A stretch of DNA of 64,000 bases from Akkermansia biwaensis (GCF_026072915.1 NZ_AP025943.1:806001-870000), one strand, 5' to 3'; positions 27,401-35,495 are shown, counted from the first letter of the stretch. Made by a program: numbers and translations. Notes: generated from the letters alone by a model not told the origin.

Positions 27401-28923
27401 CTTTTTGCATTCACGCCACTGCCGCAAACGTCGCTAAAAAGGAGGCAAACGCCAGGAATGACTACGCCATCATTATCTCGGAGGAAACCGCGGCCATGCC
27501 GGAATGGAAAGACGTGGCGGACAAGCTGGCGGAAAGGCACGGCGGCGCCATCGTCACCGTGAAGGACTCCATGTTCGCCAAACTGGACACCCTCAAGAAA
27601 ATGGCTCCCCGCTTTCTGGCCGTCGTCGCGCGCCCGGAGGAGATAGACAGAACCGTGGTCAATGACCTGCACCGCCTCACGCGCCGCCTGGACGACGACC
27701 CCTACGGGGACTGCATCTGGGGCATCGTCACGGGGTACGCGCCGGAAGACGCCATGCGCATAGCCTCCGCGGAATCCCCCCTTGTCATGACCCGCGCCAT
27801 GGGCACTACCAACATCGACTCCGGACGGTTTAGCGAAAGCATGTGCATTCTGGACTGGCAGCCTTTCCAGTATGCGGAACAGCGCGGATACAAGGAAAAA
27901 GTGACGCCGTCCTTTTACACGCGCGGCCTGCGCGAACAGGAAAAGGGAGACCAGGATTCCCTGGGCGTGACGCCCAAGCTCACGCAATACTGGGAGAAAA
28001 ACGCCCCCCAGTTCTTCGCCACCGCGTCCCATGCCACCCAGTTCAATCTGGAAATGCCCTTCGGCAAGGGAATCATCGTATCCGGGAACAACCAGTTTCA
28101 TGTGCTGAACAAAAAGCAGTTCCAGGAATTCACCACCTTCCTACGCGGCGTGCTGTTCAACGGAAAGGAAGACGATCTGATGGCCTTTATTGAACGGAGC
28201 AAGGCTCCCGTGATCAAGCCCGGCCCGGGCCCCGCCGTCTGGCTGGCCGCGGGCAACTGCCTGGTGGGAGACGTGATGAAAACGAAAAACTCCATGGCCG
28301 TCACCGCCCTGAGCCGCTACGGCTTCAACCAGCTTGTGGGCTACACCGTTCCTTCCTGGTACGGCAAGGGCGGCTGGGGAACCCTGGGCATGCTTTTCAG
28401 CAACCATGACAATTCCAGCCTGGCGGAGGCCTGGTACCTGAACAACCAGTTCATTCTGGACGAAACCATGACCCGCTTTCCCAAGCTCATGGACGTGCAC
28501 TTCAATTCTCCGGACATCAGCGGCATCAAGGACGACCCTGAATTTTCCAAGGGCATGGCCGCAGCCGGCTACGGCATGGGCAAGGACCAGATGGGGCTGA
28601 TTCATGACCGGGATACGGTAGCCTTTTACGGAGACCCCGCCTGGGTCGCCCGCCTGGACGAATCCCACGCCAAGTCCCCCTGGCACATCAGCTGGAACGA
28701 TCCGGAGGACGCCGCCAAGGGATTCACCGTCACGGCCAACAAGGACGCCAAGGGAAGGCTGGGTGTCTGGTTCCCCAACAGAATCAGCACCAAAACGGCC
28801 ACCGTCACGGTGGGAGACGCCGCCACCCCCGTGGACAAGATGGGGCTGCTGACCAACGATTTTCTTCTGCTCCGGGAACTGGAACTCAAAAAAGGGGAAA
28901 AAGCCGTCGTGGAAATGAAATGA
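24496..28923 (+). CDS. Exported M16 zinc peptidase with cysteine-protease-like C-terminal extension
   Basis: A 1,475-residue protein with a signal peptide (residues ~1-27, ending AAESQA). Residues ~45-950 are a full two-half M16 (PqqL/insulinase-type) peptidase. The zinc site is H91-F-L-E94-H95 with the third ligand Glu171 in NAERGIITSEYK, spaced as in pitrilysin. The second, non-catalytic half follows from about 540. After an Ala/Pro/Lys linker (~950-975), a further ~500 residues are not part of M16. They resemble gingipain/clan CD cysteine peptidases: an initial YAIIISEE strand, His1179 in TASHATQF, and Cys1255 in AAGNCLVGD. Catalysis by this part is an inference. Likely periplasmic or outer-membrane-associated protein or peptide degradation. 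It stands alone after lpxK. Confidence 0.88.
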   Translation: MKAFTITSILAAACVLAAASPAAESQALAKAPAQAAAGIPKQDPQLIKGQLPNGLTYFIRPNAEPKGRFSIRLRVNTGSLNETDDIQGISHFLEHMVFNGSKHFKRGEMIPAMQKEGLGLGGDANAYTSFDETVYTMDVPSMKESTVNLAFTIMRDFADGALLEESAVNAERGIITSEYKARDSASYRVMKEVFSIMLDGTKIPHRYPIGTLEVIQNAPREKFVNYYQTHYVPSQMQLVIAGDITPEQGKEWVEKYFGSMKKDDYSFKADRGTLKTAAEATSHWITNKEATATEISINLVRPYEKKPDTIANRTRDIPLNMAYAMLNRRLEKMAKNTDCPFISAEAGRMELLETAEVDAIQARADYKNWKTALTTMEQELRRAVEFGFNKEELAEARSNSISAAENAIKSWPTAKSEDLASAIAQSAAQDMVFTTPEEDWSISREVIENLTPEQCQAALEKAWSNAHPRVIVTSNKENAQGSAEAMKTYREAQAAKVEPYRVDEQKAFSYKFGEPGKVTARKEAADLGVTQLTLSNGVRVNLKPTEFDKDSINITFAVDGGELSRPEKAAGLEIFTGAVMNGGGLTNHSNDDLAAVMAGKKVGVGFSMTDRSFVLTGNTNRKDLETQLQLQTAYLMYPGYREDGVVQLRRAIPMLYNKLAHEAQGAMKTQVPAILYKNNPRFTFPAQKQLESYQIKEVRDWVDAPLKNNYMEVTVTGDFKPEDIIPMLERTVGALPKRADAPAALDEKLRHPAMADFNFSRDLEYDSSIDKTLVCLFWKTPGGEDKKLARRLNMLKAVFYDRVFKGIREDMGETYSPFTGINISETYPDDGYIFTISSGVMRNKDAVRNAIAKIATELGKGNITQEELDRARNPILNSMERAQRDNGYWTGLLKDSQAKPDRLAQQRESIPDVKAITVDEVNKLARDIFGKGDHLNLNILPDHPATEAPPAEKQADKSEKAPAAVSTAAFCIHATAANVAKKEANARNDYAIIISEETAAMPEWKDVADKLAERHGGAIVTVKDSMFAKLDTLKKMAPRFLAVVARPEEIDRTVVNDLHRLTRRLDDDPYGDCIWGIVTGYAPEDAMRIASAESPLVMTRAMGTTNIDSGRFSESMCILDWQPFQYAEQRGYKEKVTPSFYTRGLREQEKGDQDSLGVTPKLTQYWEKNAPQFFATASHATQFNLEMPFGKGIIVSGNNQFHVLNKKQFQEFTTFLRGVLFNGKEDDLMAFIERSKAPVIKPGPGPAVWLAAGNCLVGDVMKTKNSMAVTALSRYGFNQLVGYTVPSWYGKGGWGTLGMLFSNHDNSSLAEAWYLNNQFILDETMTRFPKLMDVHFNSPDISGIKDDPEFSKGMAAAGYGMGKDQMGLIHDRDTVAFYGDPAWVARLDESHAKSPWHISWNDPEDAAKGFTVTANKDAKGRLGVWFPNRISTKTATVTVGDAATPVDKMGLLTNDFLLLRELELKKGEKAVVEMK

Positions 28924-29003
28924 CGGAATTTCCGGACATGCCGAAGCCCGGCGGAAAGAGCGCTTCCCTCCCGGCGGGAATCCCGCATGCCCGTCTTTTT
29001 CCA

Positions 29004-29032
29004 TAGACAAGCGGGCCGCAAATATGGATACT
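29004..29032 (+). promoter_or_regulatory. Putative promoter of the NfeD-flotillin operon
   Basis: TAGACA (29004-29009) and GATACT (29027-29032) are 17 bp apart, 21 bp before the first ATG at 29053. Confidence 0.5.
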
Positions 29033-29052
29033 CCCCTTAATCAATCCACCCT

Positions 29053-29586
29053 ATGACTGATTACTCCATCTTTTTCATCATCGCCATTGCCGCGACAGGC
29101 ATAGGCGCGCTGTTGTTTCTTTTGTCCCTCTTCGGTCTTGGAGAACATGACCTGGACTTTGACGCGGACTCCGGAGGCGCCGACGTAGGGCTGCTCTCCG
29201 TCAAATCCGGCATAGGCTTCTTCCTGGGCTTCGGCTGGGGCGGCGTGCTGGCCCAGGGTCTGGGCTGGGGCATGGCCGCCTCCATAGCCGCCGCCGCTTT
29301 CACGGGCATCCTGATGTTCCTGATCATCGGCCTGTCCATGCGTTTCATCATGAGCCTCAAGTCCGACGGAACCCTGAACTATGAAACGCTCAAGGGCATG
29401 ACCGGCTCCGTGTACATCAGCATTCCCGGCGGCCGCCAGCGCGGCGGCCAGGTGACAATCGCCCACCCCAGCCAGCTTCTGTACCTCCCGGCTATTCAGG
29501 AGGGGGAGGAAACGCTTCCGGCCGGAACGCCGGTGGAGGTGGTTTCCGTCGCCGCCGGCGTAGTCACTGTAAAACCTCTTCATTAA
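29053..29586 (+). CDS. NfeD-like membrane protein
   Basis: A 177-residue inner-membrane protein. It has an N-terminal helix (residues 5-28), an acidic Asp-rich loop (EHDLDFDADSGG), two or three further helices (~52-100), and a C-terminal OB-fold-like domain (~110-177; GMTGSVYISIPGG). This is the layout of short NfeD/YuaF proteins, which pair with flotillins. The flotillin gene follows 33 bp downstream, strongly supporting the call. The expected role is organising membrane microdomains. Confidence 0.82.
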   Translation: MTDYSIFFIIAIAATGIGALLFLLSLFGLGEHDLDFDADSGGADVGLLSVKSGIGFFLGFGWGGVLAQGLGWGMAASIAAAAFTGILMFLIIGLSMRFIMSLKSDGTLNYETLKGMTGSVYISIPGGRQRGGQVTIAHPSQLLYLPAIQEGEETLPAGTPVEVVSVAAGVVTVKPLH

Positions 29587-29619
29587 CAACCCCAAACATA
29601 CCACCCATATTACAATACC

Positions 29620-31119
29620 ATGGATAAGATAATCCCCATTGCCATTCTGGTTCTCTTCATCATCCTGACGGCCTCCTGGCTGTTCAGCCGCTACCGCATG
29701 TGTCCGCCGGACAAAATCCTCATCGTCTTCGGCAAGGTGGGCACGGGGCAGCCCGCCAAATGCTACCACGGCGGCTCCACCTTCGTGCTGCCGGTGCTCC
29801 AGTCGTACAGCTACCTGGACCTGAACCCGATCAACATTGACGTGCCCTTGCAGGGCGCCCTGTCCTCCCAGAACATCCGCGTGGACGTTCCCTCCTCCTT
29901 CATCGTGGGCATCTCCACCCTGCCGGAAATCATGCAGAATGCCGCCGCCCGCCTGCTGGGCCGCACCCGGGAGGAAATCCGCAACCTGGCCGCGGAAATC
30001 ATCATGGGCCAGATGCGTGTGGTGATTGCCTCCATGACCATTGAGGAAATCAACTCCGACCGCGAAAAACTTATCAAGGGCATTACGGAAGGCGTGGACG
30101 TGGAACTGCACAAGGTGGGCCTCCACCTCATCAACGCCAACATCACGGATATTCAGGACGCCTCCGGCTACATCAACGCCCTGGGCAAGGAAGCCGCCGC
30201 ACGCGCCATCAATGACGCCACCATCAAGGTGGCGGAAGAAACCCGCCGCGGTGAAATCGGCAAGGCGGAAGCGGAAAAGGACCAGACCGTCCAGGTGGCG
30301 AACGCCCGCGCCGTCGCCATCGAAGGGCAGAACGAGGCCCAGATCAAGATTGCGGAATCCGCCGCCAAGCTGCAAGTGAAGCAGGCGGAAGCCAAAAAAC
30401 TGGCGGAAGTGGCCCAGAAGGTGCAGGAAGCCAAGACCCTGGAAGAAGCCTACCAGGCTGAAAAGGAAGCGGAATTGAAGCGTGCCGAACGTGAGCGCGC
30501 CACCCAGGAAGCCAACATCCTAGTATCCGCCCAAATCGAAAAGAGCCAGAGGGAAGTACAGGCCCAGGCCACTGCGGAAGTGCTCAAACTGGAACAGGAA
30601 GGCAAGGCCCAGGCCCTGCTCATCCAGCGCAAGGCGGAGGCGGAAGCCATCCGCCAGCTTGCAGAGGGCGAGGCCCAGGCCACCCTGCTCAAGAAAAAGG
30701 CGGAAGGGGAAGGCATGGAAATGGTGGGCCGCGGTGAAGCCGCCGCCATTGAAGCCGTGCTGGCCGGGAAGGCCAGCGGTTTCCGGCAGATTGTACAGGC
30801 AGCCGGTTCTTCCGACGCCGCCTCCAACCTCCTGGTGACGGAACAGCTCACCAGAATCGTGGAACTCCAGTCCGGAGCCGTCAAGGGCCTGAAATTCGAC
30901 AAGGTCATCGTGATGGGCAACGGCGGAGACTCCTCCGTAGGCGGATTCGTCCAGAATCTGGTGAAAGACACGCTGCCCCTGCATGAACTGGGCAAAAGCG
31001 TAGGACTGGAACTGCCCTCCTTCCTGGGCAAATCCACGGACGGGAAAAAGGCTCCCGCCCCAGCCCCTGCCGCTACGGTTCAGGCCGGGGCCACGGAAAC
31101 CACCGTCAAACTAAGCTGA
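29620..31119 (+). CDS. floT: Flotillin-like SPFH-domain protein
   Basis: A 499-residue protein with one N-terminal membrane helix (IIPIAILVLFIILTASWLFS), an SPFH/Band 7 domain (~30-210), and a long Ala/Glu-rich coiled coil (~205-390) with repeated EAE and EAQ patterns. The C-terminal part ends in a Pro/Ala-rich tail. It is close in size to B. subtilis FloT (509). It belongs to the scaffold proteins of bacterial lipid-raft-like domains. It sits between an NfeD-like gene and a DUF4126 gene 7 bp downstream, so the three are very likely one operon. Confidence 0.92.
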   Translation: MDKIIPIAILVLFIILTASWLFSRYRMCPPDKILIVFGKVGTGQPAKCYHGGSTFVLPVLQSYSYLDLNPINIDVPLQGALSSQNIRVDVPSSFIVGISTLPEIMQNAAARLLGRTREEIRNLAAEIIMGQMRVVIASMTIEEINSDREKLIKGITEGVDVELHKVGLHLINANITDIQDASGYINALGKEAAARAINDATIKVAEETRRGEIGKAEAEKDQTVQVANARAVAIEGQNEAQIKIAESAAKLQVKQAEAKKLAEVAQKVQEAKTLEEAYQAEKEAELKRAERERATQEANILVSAQIEKSQREVQAQATAEVLKLEQEGKAQALLIQRKAEAEAIRQLAEGEAQATLLKKKAEGEGMEMVGRGEAAAIEAVLAGKASGFRQIVQAAGSSDAASNLLVTEQLTRIVELQSGAVKGLKFDKVIVMGNGGDSSVGGFVQNLVKDTLPLHELGKSVGLELPSFLGKSTDGKKAPAPAPAATVQAGATETTVKLS

Positions 31120-31126
31120 TTTTCAG

Positions 31127-31729
31127 ATGAATATGGAAGCCGTCATGGGCGTTTTGCTCGGCATCGGGCTGGGAGCGGCCTGCGGCTTCCGTATCTTCGT
31201 GCCCCTGCTGGTGGCCTCCATCGCCATCCACGGGGGCTTTCTGACCGTTACTCCGGAATTCGCGTGGCTGGGCGGCACCCCCGCCCTCATCACGCTTTCC
31301 ATAGCTACCCTGCTGGAAATAGCAGGATACTACCTTCCTGTCATTGACAATACGCTGGACGTGCTGGGAGCGCCCGCGGCCGTCATCGCGGGCACCATCC
31401 TGGCCGCCGGATTCATCGGTCACATGGACCCCATGCTCCAGTGGGGACTGGCCGCCATTGCGGGCGGAGGAGCGGCGGGCGTCATTCATGGCGGCATGGC
31501 GGCCATTCGTGCGGCGGCCTCCGCCACTACGGGAGGACTGGGAAATTCCGCGGTCTCCACGGCGGAAACGGTATCCGCCTCCCTTGTCTCCATCCTGGCC
31601 TGCGTGCTGCCCGTTCTAGCCGTCCTCCTGCTGGGAGCGGCCATTTACCTGCTGGTCAGGTTCGCCATCTCCCTGAAAAGGAAACTGGCACAGGCCGGCA
31701 CTCCGGACAAAGTGGAAGTTCAGGACTGA
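31127..31729 (+). CDS. DUF4126-like membrane protein
   Basis: A 200-residue, very hydrophobic, Gly/Ala-rich protein with four to five membrane segments. The pattern GIGLGAACGFRIFVPLL and HMDPMLQWGLAAIAGGGAAG matches DUF4126-type proteins, whose function is not known. It starts 7 bp after the flotillin stop, so it is cotranscribed. It could be a partner or client of the microdomain pair, but that is inference. Confidence 0.78.
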   Translation: MNMEAVMGVLLGIGLGAACGFRIFVPLLVASIAIHGGFLTVTPEFAWLGGTPALITLSIATLLEIAGYYLPVIDNTLDVLGAPAAVIAGTILAAGFIGHMDPMLQWGLAAIAGGGAAGVIHGGMAAIRAAASATTGGLGNSAVSTAETVSASLVSILACVLPVLAVLLLGAAIYLLVRFAISLKRKLAQAGTPDKVEVQD

Positions 31730-31874
31730 AGCGAAGTGCCATGTTTCCCCCGGGAGGAGGGAAAAACCCTCTCAAACCATGAATGCCGTATCCCCGGAAA
31801 ACCGGCATTCCGCCCGGCTTCAATACCGGGAGGGTGTTCCGGTTCCCTTCTGCCCCTTCCAACCATTCGACCCA

Positions 31875-31903
31875 TTGACAAGGAAACGGAAGCGGGATAA
31901 CAT
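31875..31903 (+). promoter_or_regulatory. Strong sigma70-type promoter of the first entericidin-like gene
   Basis: Perfect -35 TTGACA (31875-31880), a 17-bp spacer and -10 TAACAT (31898-31903). The predicted start is about 27 bp before the ATG at 31937. It is the best promoter match in the window and supports a 17-bp spacer preference. Confidence 0.75.
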
Positions 31904-31936
31904 GCGGCCTTCAACATTTCATTCCATTCTACCGCC

Positions 31937-32086
31937 ATGAACATCAAACTCATTCTTCTGACCGCCGCAACGGCTCTCGGCCTTGCCTCCTGCAACACCA
32001 TCAGCGGCATCGGAAAGGACGTGGAATCCATGGGCAGCAAAATAGACAGCGCTTCCCAGGCCACAAGCCGCTCCATGCAGCAATAA
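31937..32086 (+). CDS. Entericidin-like small lipoprotein
   Basis: A 49-residue lipoprotein. The signal MNIKLILLTAATALGLASC ends in a lipobox with Cys19. The mature peptide NTISGIGKDVESMGSKIDSA matches the EcnA/EcnB pattern (T-x-x-G-x-G-x-D-x-x-x-x-G). In E. coli these are stress-related antidote/toxin lipoproteins; the role here is unproven. A strong promoter lies upstream. A paralogue faces it convergently at 32246-32392. Confidence 0.86.
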   Translation: MNIKLILLTAATALGLASCNTISGIGKDVESMGSKIDSASQATSRSMQQ

Positions 32087-32184
32087 AAAGCCGCCCGGCT
32101 TTCGGAACTCCACTCCGGAACACTTCCCGTTCCAGCGCACAACCCCTGGAATGCGATCCAGGCGGAAAGGCCCATCTTTTCCGC

Positions 32185-32220
32185 AAAAAGAGCCGCTTCT
32201 CCCTTTCCGGAGAAGCGGCT
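32185..32220 (-). terminator. Terminator between convergent entericidin-like genes
   Basis: A perfect 12-bp stem (32191-32202 with 32209-32220) around a 6-base loop. On the minus strand it is followed by CTTTTT, so it mainly terminates the minus-strand gene. It may also stop plus-strand transcripts. Confidence 0.85.
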
Positions 32221-32245
32221 TCTGAATATTCAGCGGTTGGCCGTC

Positions 32246-32392
32246 CTACATGGCACGGCTTGTAGCCCGGGCGGCGGAATTGATATCGTTGCCGACGGAT
32301 TCCACATCCCTGCCCACACCGCCGATCGTATGGCAGGAAACGCACCCAAGAAGGGTGGCGACGCCTAAAATAATTAATTTGGTTTTCATCAT
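32246..32392 (-). CDS. Second entericidin-like small lipoprotein
   Basis: A 48-residue lipoprotein, starting MMKTKLIILGVATLLGCVSC, with a lipobox ending at Cys20 and mature part HTIGGVGRDVESVGNDINSA. It is clearly paralogous to the product of 31937-32086 (same TI-GIG/GVG-x-DVES-x-G core and the same ATSR-M end). The start could be either of two adjacent ATG codons. It converges on its paralogue, with a shared hairpin between them. Confidence 0.86.
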   Translation of the reverse strand: MMKTKLIILGVATLLGCVSCHTIGGVGRDVESVGNDINSAARATSRAM

Positions 32393-32595
32393 TTCATTGG
32401 AAGAGTTTCCGAGGATTCAGACTGCCTCCAGAGCTTTCCCGTTCAAATAACACACAATGATGCCGCACAGCTCCCCCTGTCATTCTCCGCTCTTGCCATA
32501 CCCCGGAGACAAAGCTTAAATGACAGCCGTCACGGGAGGGAAACACTCCGGCAGATACCCTGCCCCCGGCTCCCTGAACCATACCATTTACCAAG

Positions 32596-33477
32596 ATGAT
32601 CAAAGTAGCCATCGTAGGATACGGCAACATCGGGAAGTACTCCGTGGACGCCTTGCGCGCCGCTCCCGATATGGAACTGGTCGGCATTGTGCGCCGCCCC
32701 GGCAGCGAACCCGTTCACGGCATCAGGACCGTGGCGGACATTGAGGAGCTGGGGCACGTGGAAGTCGCCCTGCTGTGCACCCCCACCCGCAGCGTGGAAG
32801 AAACGGCCCTGCCCCTGCTCGCCCGCGGCATCAACACGGTGGACAGCTTCGACATTCACGACAAGATCGTGGACCTGCGCCGCTCCCTAGGCGCCCAGGC
32901 CATCAAGCACAACTCCGTCGCGGTCATTTCCGCCGGATGGGATCCGGGCACCGATTCCGTGATGCGTTCCATGATGCTGGCCATGGCGCCCAAGGGCATC
33001 ACGTACACCAACTTCGGCCCCGGCATGAGCATGGGCCACAGCGTGGTGGCGCGATCCAAGGAAGGCGTGGAAGACGCCCTTTCCCTCACCATCCCCACCG
33101 GCTCCGGCATCCACCGCCGCATGGTGTACGTAGTGCTGAAAGAGGGCGCGAAGTTTTCCGACGTCGAACTTGCCATCAAGTCCGATTCCTACTTCAGCCA
33201 TGACGACACCCGCGTGCAGCAGGTGCCGGACATCGACGCGCTGAAGGACATGGGCCACGGCGTACTGATGGAGCGCAAGGGCGTTTCCGGAACCACGCAG
33301 AACCAGATGTTCAAATTTGAAATGCGCATCAACAATCCGGCCCTGACCGCCCAGGTCATGGTGGCCTCCGCACGCGCCAGCATGAAGCTGGGCGCCGGGT
33401 GCTACACATTGCCGGAAATCGCCCCCATGGATTTCCTGCCGGGCGACCGCGAAGAACTGATCGCGCAACTGGTTTAA
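32596..33477 (+). CDS. ddh: meso-Diaminopimelate dehydrogenase
   Basis: A 293-residue NADPH-dependent enzyme that aminates tetrahydrodipicolinate to meso-diaminopimelate in one step, for lysine and peptidoglycan synthesis. The Rossmann motif VGYGNIGKYS is at the N-terminus. SAGWDPG, GPGMSMGHS and KSDSYFSHD are hallmark substrate-site motifs of the family, and the length fits the ~300-residue family. It has its own terminator downstream and no cotranscribed partners. Confidence 0.93.
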   Translation: MIKVAIVGYGNIGKYSVDALRAAPDMELVGIVRRPGSEPVHGIRTVADIEELGHVEVALLCTPTRSVEETALPLLARGINTVDSFDIHDKIVDLRRSLGAQAIKHNSVAVISAGWDPGTDSVMRSMMLAMAPKGITYTNFGPGMSMGHSVVARSKEGVEDALSLTIPTGSGIHRRMVYVVLKEGAKFSDVELAIKSDSYFSHDDTRVQQVPDIDALKDMGHGVLMERKGVSGTTQNQMFKFEMRINNPALTAQVMVASARASMKLGAGCYTLPEIAPMDFLPGDREELIAQLV

Positions 33478-33532
33478 CGGATGGCGCGCCCTGCACGGAG
33501 AAGATTTCTCCGCGTGGACGGTCTTTCCATAT

Positions 33533-33569
33533 GCCCCGGAATGGATTCCTGCCGTTCCGGGGCTTTTTT
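33533..33569 (+). terminator. Rho-independent terminator of ddh
   Basis: A 9-bp perfect stem (33533-33541 with 33555-33563) followed by six T residues, 55 bp after the ddh stop. Confidence 0.88.
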
Positions 33570-33743
33570 CCGCCCTTGTTCCTTCAAATGGCAACCCGGC
33601 AGAGCCATTCCGCCGTTATTCGCCATTCCATGCAGGAAGCGCCCGGGCAATGCTTGGCATGCACACCCTTAAAACAGCTTGTCCGCACCCGTCCGAAGAA
33701 TCGCCTCATCCGCAATTCATGAATTCCCTGGCCCCTCATCAGG

Positions 33744-34496
33744 TCATGACCCGGAACACGGGACGTCACTGTCCAAAACCAGGCTGCCGTCCCGGAACAC
33801 CACCGGAGCCGGGGCGTGGCGGGTTTCCGTCCACTTCCACGCGCGGGCCAGCAGGGACCAGAATGCCGCATGGGGAGAATCCTTCTCCTGTATCAGCCGC
33901 GCCGGAGTCGGCACAAAGGGGTATATCTGCACGGGCACGCTCTTCTGACCGGCCGCCATGGCTTGTTCCACCATCGTATAAAGTTCTTCAATGCCCGGAT
34001 CCGTCATCGCCAGGCAGCCGATGGAAACGTCCCTGCCGTGCACCATGATCAGACTTCCCGTCCTGTTCAGGAAACGGTCGTAGGAATTGGGATAACCGAT
34101 GTTGAAGGACAGATGGTAATTGCTGCGCGGATTCAATCCGGAGGGAACCACCTCATAAAATCCCTCCGGCGTCTGTCTGTCCCCTTCCTTCTGCTTGGGG
34201 CCGAGCCCTCCGGACCATGCGGCAATGGGGTAGCGTTTGACGAGTACGTAGCGCTCCCCTTTGTCCGGTTTTACCCAGAGTTCCAGCAGGGAATCCTCCT
34301 TCACGGCACGCAGAAACACGGGAGACCCCACCCTGGCTCCACAGGGACCCAGAAAGGAATTCAGGACGGGCGTTACCCGTTCGCGGGCGGCGGAAGCCCG
34401 GCTGTCTGTATCATTGGCACACGCCATCCTGGAAACCATAACCACACAAACTGCCAGAACCAGCCCCAGCCCGGTCAGCAGCACGTTTTTCTTCAT
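33744..34496 (-). CDS. L,D-transpeptidase (YkuD family) protein
   Basis: A 250-residue exported protein. The start at 34496 gives the signal MKKNVLLTGLGLVLAVCVVMVSR. The YkuD domain is seen at ~75-200: a basic RYPIAAWSGGLGPKQKEGDRQTPEG-type strand-loop region, and the catalytic motif MVHGRDVSIGCLAM with His, Ser and Cys in the expected HG-x(4)-S-x-GC order. It resembles YafK/ErfK-type enzymes. Its likely site is the periplasm, with a role in peptidoglycan cross-linking, lipoprotein attachment or cross-link removal. The exact reaction cannot be told from sequence. Confidence 0.87.
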   Translation of the reverse strand: MKKNVLLTGLGLVLAVCVVMVSRMACANDTDSRASAARERVTPVLNSFLGPCGARVGSPVFLRAVKEDSLLELWVKPDKGERYVLVKRYPIAAWSGGLGPKQKEGDRQTPEGFYEVVPSGLNPRSNYHLSFNIGYPNSYDRFLNRTGSLIMVHGRDVSIGCLAMTDPGIEELYTMVEQAMAAGQKSVPVQIYPFVPTPARLIQEKDSPHAAFWSLLARAWKWTETRHAPAPVVFRDGSLVLDSDVPCSGS

Positions 34497-34605
34497 GAAA
34501 CACGTATAGCTTTCCCCTCTGTTTTTACAAGGAGAAAACAACTGATTCTTTTAATGTTGTAAAGACCATTCCAAAAAAAAGGCGCTCCCTTCCCCCCGAT
34601 TGGCA

Positions 34606-34634
34606 TTGACTTGTTCCATAGCCGGGCTTACACA
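34606..34634 (+). promoter_or_regulatory. Putative promoter of the YdeI-like gene
   Basis: TTGACT (34606-34611) and TACACA (34629-34634), spacing 17 bp, about 90 bp before the ATG at 34726. Confidence 0.5.
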
Positions 34635-34725
34635 GCCGGAATAGCCGCAACGGCCCTTCCCCGAGAAAACACACCGGAAACGTGTACGGCCTCAGAATGA
34701 TTCTCCCCTCTTTACCTCATGCGAT

Positions 34726-35295
34726 ATGGACATTGACCAGTTGCTTCCCATCACTACGCGCGGAGAATTGAGAGCATGGCTGGAAAAATACCACCGCACC
34801 GCCTCATCCTGCTGGATTCCGATCACCCGCAAACCCTCTCCGCACGCCGTTCTTTACCTGGATGCCGTGGAGGAGGCCCTCTGCTTCGGCTGGATTGACA
34901 GCACGCGCAAAAAGACGCTGGATGGGCATTTGGCCCAGCGTCTTTCTCCGAGGGCCAAAGGAAGCAAGTGGTCGGAACTGAACAAGGAACGCGTCCGCCG
35001 CCTGCTCAGAATGGGATTGATGACGCCGCGGGGAATAGATTGTTTGCCGGACATGGACCCGGAAGCCTTCCAAATAGATTCCGAAATCCTGGACGCCCTG
35101 CTCCGGGAACCGGAAACATACGCCCACTTTCTGAACTTCCCGCGTCTGTACCGCCATGTGCGCATTGATACCATCCAGATCAAGAAAAACCAGCCGGACC
35201 TGTTTAAAAGCCGCCTGGAAAAGCTTCTGGAACATACCCGCGCCAACAGGATGTACGGGGAATGGCATGACGGAGGCAGACTGTTAGAAGAATAA
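34726..35295 (+). CDS. YdeI/OmpD-associated family protein
   Basis: A 189-residue cytoplasmic protein. The N-terminal half carries the YdeI core: RAWLEKYHRTASSCWIPITR, then EEALCFGWIDSTRKK, and RLSPRAKGSKWSELNKERV. The second half is helical and basic. Relatives are annotated as bacteriocin-protection or OmpD-associated proteins, without a known biochemical activity. It stands alone with a probable promoter upstream and a tandem-repeat tract and strong hairpin downstream. Confidence 0.82.
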   Translation: MDIDQLLPITTRGELRAWLEKYHRTASSCWIPITRKPSPHAVLYLDAVEEALCFGWIDSTRKKTLDGHLAQRLSPRAKGSKWSELNKERVRRLLRMGLMTPRGIDCLPDMDPEAFQIDSEILDALLREPETYAHFLNFPRLYRHVRIDTIQIKKNQPDLFKSRLEKLLEHTRANRMYGEWHDGGRLLEE

Positions 35296-35358
35296 AAAAC
35301 GGAATAGTTTTTTAAGCTGTTTTTTCTCTGCAGAGTTTGTTTCGTTCATTAGGGGCTG

Positions 35359-35439
35359 TTAGGGTCCATAGGGGTTATAGGGGTTATAGGGACCATTCCG
35401 TCTATTAAGTCCACTCTGTCCATTAAGTCCATTCCTTCC
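35359..35439. repeat. 9-bp-period tandem repeat tract
   Basis: Nine consecutive 9-mers can be laid out without gaps: TTAGGGTCC, ATAGGGGTT, ATAGGGGTT, ATAGGGACC, ATTCCGTCT, ATTAAGTCC, ACTCTGTCC, ATTAAGTCC, ATTCCTTCC. The consensus is roughly AT(A/T)NNGTCC. Adjacent units share more than distant ones. It lies between two 3' ends. Copy-number variation or an RNA role is possible but not shown. Confidence 0.75.
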
Positions 35440-35454
35440 CCCCTCTTTGCACAA

Positions 35455-35495
35455 CCAGGGCCGCTGCGGTTCATCCGCAGCGGCCCTGGCTTTTT
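35455..35495. terminator. Strong terminator between YdeI-like gene and autotransporter gene
   Basis: A perfect 15-bp G+C-rich stem (35455-35469 with 35475-35489) with loop TTCAT, followed on plus by CTTTTT. The T run favours plus-strand transcripts. Because the autotransporter gene ends at 35543 on minus, the stem may serve both strands. Confidence 0.85.

Noticed and set aside
24541-28101. 1,186-residue minus-strand frame opposite the M16 peptidase
   Set aside because: No recognisable motifs; the plus-strand frame carries HxxEH and correct zinc-ligand spacing.
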